From Pandoraea eparura (lineage in GTDB: Bacteria > Pseudomonadota > Gammaproteobacteria > Burkholderiales > Burkholderiaceae), in NCBI RefSeq assembly GCF_902459725.1, contig NZ_CABPSH010000003.1, forward strand, positions 1 through 64,000: 64,000 bases of DNA, read 5' to 3'. The translations under genes and the position numbers were made by a program. The notes beneath the pieces are model-generated. The model had not been told where the DNA came from, made no database searches, and saw nothing but the letters and a program-made list of their open reading frames with translations. Positions within the stretch are counted from its first letter, which is position 1; each line of letters begins with the position of its first letter. Of this stretch, positions 17,329 through 25,104 are shown in pieces.

Positions 17329-18140
17329 CGTGTGAAGTGAGACAGATCGTTGAAGCCCTGCGCCACGGCAACGTCGGTCGCCGACGCGCCGGCGCGCAAT
17401 GCGGGCAAGGCGCGCACCAGACGCAGTTGATTGCGCCAGGCATGCGGCGCGAGCCCCGTCTCGCGCGAGAATAACCGTGCCGCGTGAAATGGCGACAGAT
17501 CGACTGCTTCGGCTAACGCCGTCAACGACAACGGCTCGGTGAGATCGGCCGAGAGCCGCGCCTTCATGGTCTCGACGCGCACCGCGTCGCGACGCCCCGG
17601 CATCTCCGGCACATCCGCCTGCGCGTAACGCGCCAGCATGATCGAGACGGCCTCGATCAACACACTTTCAGCCAGCAATGGGTCGGCGCCGCTCTGGAGC
17701 AGACGATGCGCCGCCGTCAGCCGCTGCATTGCCTGCGTGTCGCGGATGACCTGCTCGCCGAACCATGGCTGGGTATCGCCGGGCGTCGTCGGCCCGGCCA
17801 ACGGGCACGCCACCTGGCGCTGCACGCCCTGCACGAAAGCGACCGGCAGGTAGAACACGCGATAGCGCCACCCGAAATCCGTCTCGCGTGCCCCGGTATG
17901 CACCTCGCCCGGGTGGATGATGGCCACCGACCCGGCATCCGCCACATGCTCCGCACCCCGGTAGGCATAGCGCTCGGCGCCCTCCACGATGCACGCGAAC
18001 GTGTACGCATCGTGCCAATGCGGGGCAAAGGTGTGGTCGTTGTATTCGGCCGTGAGCATGTCGCCACCGGGCACGAGCGACGAGCGCCAGTACTGGGGAG
18101 CGTTGCGAAACGGTTGAATCGGCGGGCACAGAACGGTCAT
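17208..18140 (-). CDS. AraC-family transcriptional regulator
   Basis: 310 residues from the ATG at 18140; a further in-frame ATG at 18191 is possible. The N-terminal half is a cupin-like sensor domain (HTFAPHWHDAYTFACIVEGAERY, then HPGEVHTG). The C-terminal half has two helix-turn-helices: LTALAEAVDLSPFHAARLFS, and VAVAQGFNDLSHFTRYFRRAFGVSPGKW. The family's closing motif is encoded within the 121-bp overlap with the MFS gene. It is downstream of tam on the same strand, and a small hairpin with stem CCCC/GGGG lies between them near 18200-18214. Confidence 0.9.
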   Translation of the reverse strand: MTVLCPPIQPFRNAPQYWRSSLVPGGDMLTAEYNDHTFAPHWHDAYTFACIVEGAERYAYRGAEHVADAGSVAIIHPGEVHTGARETDFGWRYRVFYLPVAFVQGVQRQVACPLAGPTTPGDTQPWFGEQVIRDTQAMQRLTAAHRLLQSGADPLLAESVLIEAVSIMLARYAQADVPEMPGRRDAVRVETMKARLSADLTEPLSLTALAEAVDLSPFHAARLFSRETGLAPHAWRNQLRLVRALPALRAGASATDVAVAQGFNDLSHFTRYFRRAFGVSPGKWSASRAEVTLTSSPVAMAVPPTMNSSE

Positions 18141-18236
18141 GGCCGCTACTTTACACCGCGCATCGGACGCGTCGCCGGCCAGGCGCCGCACCCATCCACC
18201 TCCCCCGCGAGGGGTGATTTCGACTCATCGGGCAAA

Positions 18237-19043
18237 TCAGCGCGTCGCAACCACAAACAGTCGCGGGAACGGCAACAATACCGTGCCGTCGGCCAGCGCC
18301 GGATACGCTTTGGCAATCTCGTCCGTGTATCGCACGAGGAACGCCTCTCGCGACGCATCGTCAAGCTTCGCGAGGAATGGCCGCAACGCACTGCCCTTGA
18401 ACCACTCCACGACCGCCGGCGCCCCGCCCTCGAGCGGGTGATAGTAAGTGGTCCGCCAGATGTCCACGCGCGAGCACAACGCGCGCAGCAGCGGATAGTA
18501 GAACGTCGCGCCGTGACGTGCTGTGCGCTCCACCCCTTTGAGCGTTGCGGCCCAACGCGGATCGGCTGCAACTTCCCGCATCAGCCGGTGCGCCGGTTCG
18601 TCGAGATTGTCGGGGGTCTGCACGGCCAGCGAACCGCCGGGGGACAGACAGCCGACCAGGCGCGGATACAGCGTTTCGTGATCCGGCAACCATTGCAATA
18701 CGGCGTTGGCGAGTATCACGTCGAACGGGCCATCCGTCCACGTCGAGATGTCAGCCAGCGCGAACCGATGTTGCGGCAATCGCGCGCGCGCCGCGTCGAC
18801 CATGTCCTGCGAGCTGTCCAACCCGAGCACGTCGGCATGCGCATAGCGCGCGGCGAGCACTTCGGTGGAGTTGCCGGGGCCGCAGCCGATATCGACCACG
18901 CGCGCCACGCCGCGATCGGCAAGGGGCGGGATGGCGGCCACGAGATCGCGCACGGGACGCGTGCGCTCGTCTTCGAACTTGACGTACTGTTCGGCCTGCC
19001 ACGCAGGATTGACCGGGGCATGTGACGAAGGGACTTGCGACAT
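18237..19043 (-). CDS. tam: Trans-aconitate 2-methyltransferase
   Basis: 268 residues from the ATG at 19043, with GGAGAG 5 bases upstream. SAM-binding motif I is VVDIGCGPGNSTEVLA (about 48-63), and the acidic end of strand 2 is LGLDSSQDMV. Further blocks, LANAVLQWLPDH and the C-terminal HPLEGGAPAVVEWFKGSALRPFL, are characteristic of Tam. It methylates trans-aconitate, a spontaneous by-product that inhibits the citric acid cycle enzyme aconitase. Length fits the family (about 250-265). Confidence 0.88.
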   Translation of the reverse strand: MSQVPSSHAPVNPAWQAEQYVKFEDERTRPVRDLVAAIPPLADRGVARVVDIGCGPGNSTEVLAARYAHADVLGLDSSQDMVDAARARLPQHRFALADISTWTDGPFDVILANAVLQWLPDHETLYPRLVGCLSPGGSLAVQTPDNLDEPAHRLMREVAADPRWAATLKGVERTARHGATFYYPLLRALCSRVDIWRTTYYHPLEGGAPAVVEWFKGSALRPFLAKLDDASREAFLVRYTDEIAKAYPALADGTVLLPFPRLFVVATR

Positions 19044-19149
19044 GGCACTCTCCGGAAGAGGATCGGGCAAGCGCCATACGATATCAGGTCGCCGCCTGAA
19101 GTGCTTCCCACAACACAGGCAGATGTAGCGCCTCAAATCGACTTGCGCC

Positions 19150-20010
19150 TCAGAGCGGCGAGTATTGCCATCGAGCCACCGCGCCGGCGCCGCCATGCAG
19201 ATGCCACGACGGCACACCATTGAGCACGTTCAGACACGGGTTGCCTGCGCCTGAGGACGATTCGCTCATCCGGGCCGTGCGACGCAGCAGCGCACGCGGA
19301 TCGGCGGGAACCCCCTGTCGACGCAGCTCGAAGTGCAGATGCGGGCCCGTGACCATGCCCGACTTGCCGACCGCGCCGATGACCCGGCCCGCCGTTACCG
19401 TCTCGCCGACGCGCAGCCCGCGCGCCGTGGCGGACAGGTGGGCGTAGATCGTCTCGCTGTCGTGTCGATGTGCGATCACGATGTAACGCCCAAACCCCCG
19501 GCGCTCGTAGCCGATGGACTTCACCACGCCTTGTGCCACCACGCGTACCGGCGCGCCCAAAGGCGCGACGAGATCGATGCCGGTGTGGCGATGCTTCACG
19601 CGTCGCACCGGGTGGTAGCGCGTGCCGAAATCCGACGACACCCGGGAGTAGGTCACCGGCATGACGAGCGGCTTTGCCGCGCGCACGGTCATGGGCATCG
19701 CATAAAGCGGCGTCACCTTGGCACAGACGGATTGGCGTAACGTCACGTCCGTCTGCGGGGACGACACGTCGGCCAATCCAGGCGGCGTCGGCGAGGCGAA
19801 GGTAAAGGACGGGGTCAGACGCGGGTGCAGACGCAATGTGTCGGCCATGCCGTCGGCGTCGGCCAGCGCAGGCAGCGGCGCCACCATGCACAGCCAGACC
19901 CAGGCCGCGAGCCTGCGGGAGCGACGGCCTTCGCCCCGCCCCCGCAGGCCTTGCGCGCCGCCGTCCAACGCGGCGCACTTGCGCTTGAAGGAGGGTGAAG
20001 AGAAAGACAT
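19150..20010 (-). CDS. M23-family zinc metallopeptidase (LytM domain)
   Basis: 286 residues. A positively charged N-terminus is followed by a hydrophobic segment (about 34-48) ending PALA-DADG, so it is probably exported, perhaps with an unusually long n-region. The LytM domain spans about 120-250 with zinc ligands His142 and Asp146 (HTGID) and the second motif GPHLHFE with catalytic His224 and ligand His226; the conserved YAHLS is also present. It should cut peptidoglycan cross-links or activate an amidase in the periplasm. It lies upstream of tam on the same strand. Confidence 0.88.
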   Translation of the reverse strand: MSFSSPSFKRKCAALDGGAQGLRGRGEGRRSRRLAAWVWLCMVAPLPALADADGMADTLRLHPRLTPSFTFASPTPPGLADVSSPQTDVTLRQSVCAKVTPLYAMPMTVRAAKPLVMPVTYSRVSSDFGTRYHPVRRVKHRHTGIDLVAPLGAPVRVVAQGVVKSIGYERRGFGRYIVIAHRHDSETIYAHLSATARGLRVGETVTAGRVIGAVGKSGMVTGPHLHFELRRQGVPADPRALLRRTARMSESSSGAGNPCLNVLNGVPSWHLHGGAGAVARWQYSPL

Positions 20011-20104
20011 CGCTCGAGAAACCTGTTCGAAAACGACGCAGTCTACGGGGCATCACGGCGATAATTGACGGGAAATCTCGCAAAACACCCGCCAACCCCC
20101 ATGA

Positions 20105-20118
20105 AAATGACGTCATTT
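20105..20118. promoter_or_regulatory. Perfect 14-bp palindrome AAATGACGTCATTT
   Basis: This palindrome lies in the 250-bp divergent region between the M23 peptidase (minus) and the PAP2 phosphatase (plus), 95 bp from the former start. It is AT-rich against a GC-rich background and has the shape of a dimeric regulator's operator. No other gene is seen in 20011-20260. Confidence 0.45.
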
Positions 20119-20260
20119 GGGAGATCACCCGACACAGCAGCCTCATCCGACGCCGTCTGCCTGCGGTCAACGGCACCGCCCTGTGTTCACCCCGCCGTGG
20201 CGCGCGTAAGATAGCGCTTTCGCCCGGCGTTCTCCGCCACTGGGCCGTTCTTCGCCAGTC

Positions 20261-20947
20261 ATGTCTAGCTTCTGGATCACGATTACCAATTTCGGCGGTG
20301 CCGCGGTGACGGTGCCCGCCGCTGCCGCCCTCACCCTGTGGTTGCTCTCGGCCCGCGCGTGGCGCATGGCCTTTACCTGGGTCGCGCTATTTGCCGCCGG
20401 CGCACTTGCCGTGGCGGCGTCCAAGGTCATGTTCCTTGGCTGGGGCCTCGGGGTGCGCGAACTCGATTTCACGGGCGTGAGCGGCCATACCATGCTCGCC
20501 GCCACCGTGTACCCAGTCATCGCATGGCTGCTTGTGCGCCACCTCGCGTGGCCGTGGCGTGTGCTCGGCATGACCGCCGCCGCCGCGGGCAGCGTGGCGG
20601 TCGGGGCGTCGCGCGTCGCCCTCTCGGCGCACTCGATTTCGGAGACTGTGGTCGGCTGTGCCGTGGGCTTCGCCGTCTGCGCCGCGTTTGCATGGCACAC
20701 GCGTCACGACGCCACCCCCAATCTCAAAACGCTGCCGATGGCGGCAAGTCTGTTTGTCCTCGTGATGTGGCTGCATGGCGAGCGCGTGCCGACGCAACGC
20801 TGGATCACCCACATCGCACTCACACTGTCCGGACGCGACCACCCGTTCCGTCGCATCAGTTGGCACGCGCGAAAGCCCGTGCACGTGTCCGTGCCCGCGA
20901 TCCCTGCCGCTCCGCCCGGCACGTCAACGCCCGCCCCGGTACGATGA
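20261..20947 (+). CDS. PAP2-superfamily membrane phosphatase
   Basis: 228 residues with about six membrane segments. The PAP2 motifs are recognisable: SGH at 74-76 (second motif) and SRVALSAHSISE (117-128), where Arg118 and His124 match the third motif and Glu128 replaces the usual Asp. The first motif (KxxxxxxRP) is weak or absent. It probably removes phosphate from a lipid or isoprenoid phosphate at the membrane, but the departures from consensus make the activity less certain. The C-terminal 40 residues are Pro/Ala rich. Confidence 0.75.
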   Translation: MSSFWITITNFGGAAVTVPAAAALTLWLLSARAWRMAFTWVALFAAGALAVAASKVMFLGWGLGVRELDFTGVSGHTMLAATVYPVIAWLLVRHLAWPWRVLGMTAAAAGSVAVGASRVALSAHSISETVVGCAVGFAVCAAFAWHTRHDATPNLKTLPMAASLFVLVMWLHGERVPTQRWITHIALTLSGRDHPFRRISWHARKPVHVSVPAIPAAPPGTSTPAPVR

Positions 20948-21040
20948 ACCGCGTGCGCGGGTCACAACAACGCGCCCCCGCTATTTGTCGTAGATCACGA
21001 TTGGTGTAAGACGTCTGCGCTATATTTGCCGAAACACCCG

Positions 21041-21079
21041 ATGACGTCTCGATGTCCCGTCACCGGGGGCGTTGCCCAT
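21041..21079. repeat. Copy A of a degenerate motif shared with the RND promoter region
   Basis: GATGACGTCTCG (21041-21052) followed by GTCACCGGGGGCGTTGCCCA (21060-21079), upstream of phaC. A related arrangement lies at 24968-25009: AATGACATGGCG, then a 20-base block that matches at 16 of 20 positions by eye, with spacing differing by 3 bases. It lies about 110-150 bp before the phaC start and may contain regulatory DNA. No other feature is evident in 20948-21188. Confidence 0.4.
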
Positions 21080-21188
21080 GGCCGGCGTCCCGTGGTGTGG
21101 TTCGTTGTCGTTGCCCGCTTTCGTTGCTCATTGTTGCCGCCCACGGCGCGCGCTCGCATGACCGTGGCAAGCCAGAACGGAGTCCACC

Positions 21189-23183
21189 ATGCCTGCTCGC
21201 AGCGCCAAGACTTCCGAAGCGCCATCGTCCCCCGCGACGCCATCATCACCCGCATCGCGCTCGCGGGGCGCGCCCAAGACCGCCGATCCGCCGACGCGCC
21301 GTGCCACGCCGCCGGGCCCGGCGCCCGCCGCAGCCCCAAGCCATACTTCTGCGTCGGCGGAAAGCATGCCGGCTTCAGCCCAGACGCCCGAGGTGGAATT
21401 CCCGTCGTCCCCGACCTCCTTTACCGACAGCCTGGATCGGGCCGCAATGTCCGCGACCGCGCGCTTTACCGGCAATGTCTCACCCGCTGCCGTGGCGCTC
21501 GCCTGGGCCGATTGGGCCATGCACGCCGCCACGGCGCCCGGGCATCAGCTCAACGTGTTCAGGGCCTTCGCGGCCATCGACAAGCCGACGACCAGCCGTC
21601 GGGCCAAGCCCAGCGGCCCGCATGTCGCCGACCGGCGTTTTCGCGATCCGCTCTGGGATCAACCCCCATTCGCCTGGTGGCGTGAACGTTTCCTGCGCGC
21701 GGAGAATTTCGTCGACACGATGACCGGCGAGATTCCGGGCGTCAATCGGCATCACCGTGACGTGGTGCGCTTCATGGCGAGGCAATGGCTCGACATGTTC
21801 TCGCCAAGCAACTTCTGGTACCTGAATCCGGAAGTCATCAACGCCGTGCGAGACACGCAGGGGCAGAACCTCGTCAACGGCGCGCAACGCTGGTGGTCCG
21901 ACCTGCACGACATGGCGGCCGGCCACGCGCCCGGGGCGGGGCCGCAAGCGTGCAAGGCATTCTGCGTCGGCCACGACATCGCCGCGACGCCCGGCAAGGT
22001 CGTCTATCGCAACGCGTATTTCGAGTTGCTGCAATATGCCCCGACACAGACGCAGACGTGGCGCGAACCGATCCTGATCGTGCCGTCGTGGCTGCTGAAG
22101 TACTACATCCTCGACCTGGAGGCGCAGCATTCCCTCGTGCGCTATCTGGTGGCGCAGGGCCACAACGTTTTCATGATGTCGTGGCACAACGCCGGGCCGA
22201 AGGCCCGCGGCCGAGGGCTGGACGACTATCTGAACGCGGGATTGTTGACCGCGCTGCGGGAGGTACGCCGTCTGACGGACAATGCGCCCGTGCACGCGTG
22301 CGGATACTGCCTGGGCGGCACGCTGCTCGCCATCGCGGCGGCGACGCTGGCGCGTGAGACCCCGCAGGGCGGCGGTGCAAGCGCGCGCGGCGACGGTAAC
22401 GAAAATTGGGCTGAAAGACAGGCCAAAGGCGAAACCGAACGTGACATGCTGGCCAGTGTGACCCTGCTGGCTGCGCAATCCGACTTCAGCGAGCCGGGCG
22501 AGTTGGGACTCTTTATCGACGCCAGCCAGGTAGCCTATCTCGAAGCGATGATGTGGCGGCAGGGATTCATCAGCGGCGAGCAGCTCGCGGGCACCTTCCA
22601 GTTGCTCAATTCGCGCGATCTGATCTGGTCGCGGCTCATGCACGACTACCTGCTCGGCAAACCGGCGCAAACGACCGACTTCACGGTGTGGAATGCCGAT
22701 ACCACACGGATACCCGCGCGACTGCATAGCGACTGCCTGCGCGAACTGTATCTGAACAATGCGTTGGCGACGGGCACGCTCAAGGTCGGCGGGTTGCCGG
22801 TCGCGCTATCGGATATTCGCGTACCGATGTTCGTGGTGGCGACCGAGCGCGACCACATCTCCCCATGGCGCTCGGTCTACAAGATGCACCTGCTCTACAA
22901 CGGCGATCTGACGTTTGCCCTCGTCTCGGGTGGGCACAACGTGGGTATCGTCTGCGAGCCAGGACATCCGACCAGCCACCATCGGGTCGCCACGCGCGCG
23001 GCCGGCGCGGCCTATCGCGACCCTGAGGAGTGGTTCGGCGCCACGCCCGCCAGGCCAAGCTCCTGGTGGCCGGCATGGCAGGCGTGGCTGCTGGCGCAGG
23101 GCAGCGGCCAATCGATCGCCGCTGCCTGGCCGCCGGCACGCTCGCTATGCGATGCGCCCGGCGCTTACGTGCTCGAGCGCTGA
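21189..23183 (+). CDS. phaC: Poly(R)-hydroxyalkanoate synthase
   Basis: 664 residues; GGAG sits 6 bases before the ATG. The first 80 or so residues are Pro/Ser/Ala-rich and probably disordered. The catalytic alpha/beta-hydrolase domain has the lipase-like box GYCLGG with nucleophile Cys374, Asp555 in TERDHISPW and His583 in GGHNVG, matching the Cys-Asp-His triad of PHA synthases. It polymerises hydroxyacyl-CoA on storage granules. Length and lack of a PhaE/PhaR partner suggest a single-subunit (class I/II) enzyme. A loop near 391-419 is polar and looks inserted. It faces phasin and phaB genes; no phaA is present. Confidence 0.9.
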   Translation: MPARSAKTSEAPSSPATPSSPASRSRGAPKTADPPTRRATPPGPAPAAAPSHTSASAESMPASAQTPEVEFPSSPTSFTDSLDRAAMSATARFTGNVSPAAVALAWADWAMHAATAPGHQLNVFRAFAAIDKPTTSRRAKPSGPHVADRRFRDPLWDQPPFAWWRERFLRAENFVDTMTGEIPGVNRHHRDVVRFMARQWLDMFSPSNFWYLNPEVINAVRDTQGQNLVNGAQRWWSDLHDMAAGHAPGAGPQACKAFCVGHDIAATPGKVVYRNAYFELLQYAPTQTQTWREPILIVPSWLLKYYILDLEAQHSLVRYLVAQGHNVFMMSWHNAGPKARGRGLDDYLNAGLLTALREVRRLTDNAPVHACGYCLGGTLLAIAAATLARETPQGGGASARGDGNENWAERQAKGETERDMLASVTLLAAQSDFSEPGELGLFIDASQVAYLEAMMWRQGFISGEQLAGTFQLLNSRDLIWSRLMHDYLLGKPAQTTDFTVWNADTTRIPARLHSDCLRELYLNNALATGTLKVGGLPVALSDIRVPMFVVATERDHISPWRSVYKMHLLYNGDLTFALVSGGHNVGIVCEPGHPTSHHRVATRAAGAAYRDPEEWFGATPARPSSWWPAWQAWLLAQGSGQSIAAAWPPARSLCDAPGAYVLER

Positions 23184-23755
23184 GCCGGCGCGTTGCCGCG
23201 CTTCGGGGGTACGCGCCCGTTGAGCGGCGACTGTTGCGAGACGGCGGCCTCGGTCGCCTGCGCCGCTTGCGTCGACATGCGCCGCCAGGCGTCCATCGTG
23301 CCCAGCGCAGCGTCGTTGAACGCCTGGAACCACTTCTGCAACGGCGCTTCGGCCGCCTTGGCGGCCTCGCCTGGCGCCGCGCCCGTCCCCATCAGATCCG
23401 GCATCGTCATGGCACCGGCCATGCCATGCTGCAGGTCTTCGCCGGTCTTGCGCAGATGCTCGGTCCAGAGCAGTTGATTGTGCGCGCACACGGCCAGCCA
23501 CTCGCGCCAGAATTCGTTCTGCTGTGCGAGTTGACCGTTGAGCATCTGCAAGTGCGCAGTCAACAAGCCATTGAAATCCTTGGCGCCACCGAGCGACTTC
23601 TCGGCGTCGGCGTGCGCCTTGAGCAATTCGGTATCGCGCTCTGCCTGCAACTGGTGCATGTGTTGCGCGGCTTCCAGCAGAATGCCGTAGGCCCCCAATG
23701 CACTCGCAGTGCCAAGTTTGACCAACGTCAGCGCCGGATTCGTTTCCTTTGTCAT
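23165..23755 (-). CDS. Phasin-like granule-associated protein
   Basis: 196 residues from the ATG at 23755, preceded by AGGAGA; the frame upstream is not coding-like. The protein is largely helical and amphipathic, with many Ala, Gln and Leu residues and no signal peptide, followed by a basic Pro/Arg tail. The pattern fits phasins, which coat PHA granules and control their size. Its last 19 bp overlap the end of phaC on the other strand, and phaB lies 41 bp upstream on the same strand. Assignment rests on composition plus context. Confidence 0.65.
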   Translation of the reverse strand: MTKETNPALTLVKLGTASALGAYGILLEAAQHMHQLQAERDTELLKAHADAEKSLGGAKDFNGLLTAHLQMLNGQLAQQNEFWREWLAVCAHNQLLWTEHLRKTGEDLQHGMAGAMTMPDLMGTGAAPGEAAKAAEAPLQKWFQAFNDAALGTMDAWRRMSTQAAQATEAAVSQQSPLNGRVPPKRGNAPAQRSST

Positions 23756-23796
23756 CGTGACTCTCCTGGGTAAGTGGTTGGCAGCGTCGCTGCAAG

Positions 23797-24540
23797 TCAC
23801 TCCATATGCATGCCACCGTTGATGGCAAGGTTGCTGCCGGTGATGAAACCGGCGTCGTCCGACACGAGGAAGGCCACGAGGGCGGCGACCTCATCCGGGC
23901 GCCCCAACCGGCCGACCGGAATTTGCGGAAGGATGCGTGATTCGAGTACGTCCTGGGGCACAGCCGTGACCATCTTCGTGGCGAGATAGCCCGGCGAGAT
24001 CGTGTTGACGGTGACCCCCGCCTTGGCGAGCTCCAGCGCCAGCGACTTGGTGAACCCGTGCATGCCGGCCTTTGCGGCGGCGTAGTTCGCTTGTCCAAAC
24101 GCACCACGGCTGCCATTGACCGACGAGATGTTGATGATGCGGCCCCAGCCGCGTGCGACCATGCCGCCAAAGATCGGCCGGGTCATGTTGAATACGCTAT
24201 CGAGGTCCGTGCGCAATACCGCCTGCCAATCGTCCGACGTCATCTTGCGCATCGTCGCGTCGCGCGTAATTCCCGCGTTATTGATCAGGATGTCCACCGG
24301 CCCGGTGTCCGATTCAACGGCTTTCGCACAGGCCTCGCATGACGCGAAGTCGGCCACGTCGACGCGATACGCCGCGAACTCGCGGCCGGTGTCGCGCATG
24401 CGCTCGACCCAGTCTTCGCAATGGTGGTTCTGCGGCGAGCAGGTCACCGCAACCCGATACCCAGCATCGGCCAGGCGCAGGCTGATCGCCTCACCCAAAC
24501 CGCCCATGCCGCCTGTGACCAAAGCGATGCGTGTTGTCAT
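23797..24540 (-). CDS. phaB: Acetoacetyl-CoA reductase (SDR family)
   Basis: 247 residues. Cofactor motif TGGMGGLGEAI (9-19), NNAG (about 87-90), catalytic Ser in ISSVNG and Tyr/Lys in YAAAK. The segments NVNGSRGAFGQANYAAAKAG and ISPGYLATKMV are diagnostic of PhaB. It reduces acetoacetyl-CoA to (R)-3-hydroxybutyryl-CoA with NADPH, the monomer for PhaC. It is followed by the phasin gene and is probably co-transcribed with it. Confidence 0.9.
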   Translation of the reverse strand: MTTRIALVTGGMGGLGEAISLRLADAGYRVAVTCSPQNHHCEDWVERMRDTGREFAAYRVDVADFASCEACAKAVESDTGPVDILINNAGITRDATMRKMTSDDWQAVLRTDLDSVFNMTRPIFGGMVARGWGRIINISSVNGSRGAFGQANYAAAKAGMHGFTKSLALELAKAGVTVNTISPGYLATKMVTAVPQDVLESRILPQIPVGRLGRPDEVAALVAFLVSDDAGFITGSNLAINGGMHME

Positions 24541-24840
24541 GGCTATCCGTCTCCGGTGAACGTCAATCGCGAAACGTCAGATGTCAGATACCTCCAGCAT
24601 AGGCGCGAACCCCCGTCTTGCCGCCACGCGCGCTCGCCGCGCATGCTCTTGCCTTGACTTTGGTCAAACTCGGAAGCCCCTGCGGCGACGACCGCGAACG
24701 CGCGCCGATATCCGCTGTCGTCGCCACGCGCACTGCCTCGACTGCGTCACAGGGTGAAACGCCTAACATGCCGAACCGGACACGACGCGGGCTTCGGCCA
24801 TTTCCCGGGCCTAGCCGAGAGCCCGAAAGACCAAGAGACC

Positions 24841-24888
24841 GAGCATCTGAGCATCTGAGCAACCGAGCGACCGAGCGACCGAGCGACC
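24841..24888. repeat. Six copies of an 8-bp tandem repeat
   Basis: Units in order are gagcatct, gagcatct, gagcaacc and then gagcgacc three times. The bases before (agagacc) and after (catcgtct, gatcgccc) look like decayed copies. The array lies in the 564-bp non-coding stretch between phaB and the RND operon, about 300 bp upstream of phaB and 215 bp upstream of the adaptor start. Confidence 0.7.
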
Positions 24889-24967
24889 CATCGTCTGATC
24901 GCCCGATAGGCATCGTACTCCAAAATAATTCGGCGGTTGGCCTTTCCCGGCGTGGCGACAACAATCC

Positions 24968-25009
24968 AATGACATGGCGCCTATCGATAGTCACAGGGGG
25001 GGTGACCCA
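24968..25009. repeat. Copy B of the motif shared with the phaC upstream region
   Basis: AATGACATGGCG (24968-24979) then GTCACAGGGGGGGTGACCCA (24990-25009). See the entry at 21041-21079. In this copy the G-rich block is part of a strong hairpin. Confidence 0.4.
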
Positions 25010-25029
25010 CCCCCCGCAACGCCCGTTGC
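24997..25029. promoter_or_regulatory. Two adjacent perfect hairpins before the RND promoter
   Basis: GGGGGGTG (24997-25004) pairs with CACCCCCC (25008-25015) around a 3-base loop. Immediately after, GCAACG (25016-25021) pairs with CGTTGC (25024-25029) around CC. The second element overlaps the putative -35 box of the RND promoter. These may be DNA operators, or a terminator protecting the operon from read-through; no T-tract follows on the plus strand. Confidence 0.5.
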
Positions 25030-25091
25030 GGCACGCCCGCAATCCATATATCATCGCCCGTAGATTTATTCCGAATGTCTCACTTTGTGAG
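25026..25091 (+). promoter_or_regulatory. Promoter and putative repressor operator of the RND operon
   Basis: TTGCGG (25026-25031) and TATCAT (25049-25054) are 17 bp apart; the -10 matches consensus at 5 of 6 positions. Downstream, CTCAC-TTT-GTGAG (25079-25091) is a perfect 5-bp inverted repeat 14 bp before the adaptor ATG, between the predicted transcription start and the gene. A TetR protein encoded at the end of the same operon is the obvious candidate to bind there. Confidence 0.45.
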
Positions 25092-25104
25092 TTGCGAGCG
25101 CACG

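Noticed and set aside
19044-19149. Zinc-ribbon-like upstream extension of tam (ICLCCGKHF)
   Set aside because: The ATG at 19043 has a good ribosome site and matches the usual Tam start; the Cys-rich stretch is likely chance.
20105-20118. cAMP-response element, because TGACGTCA matches the eukaryotic CRE core
   Set aside because: The organism is bacterial; only the palindrome is retained as evidence.
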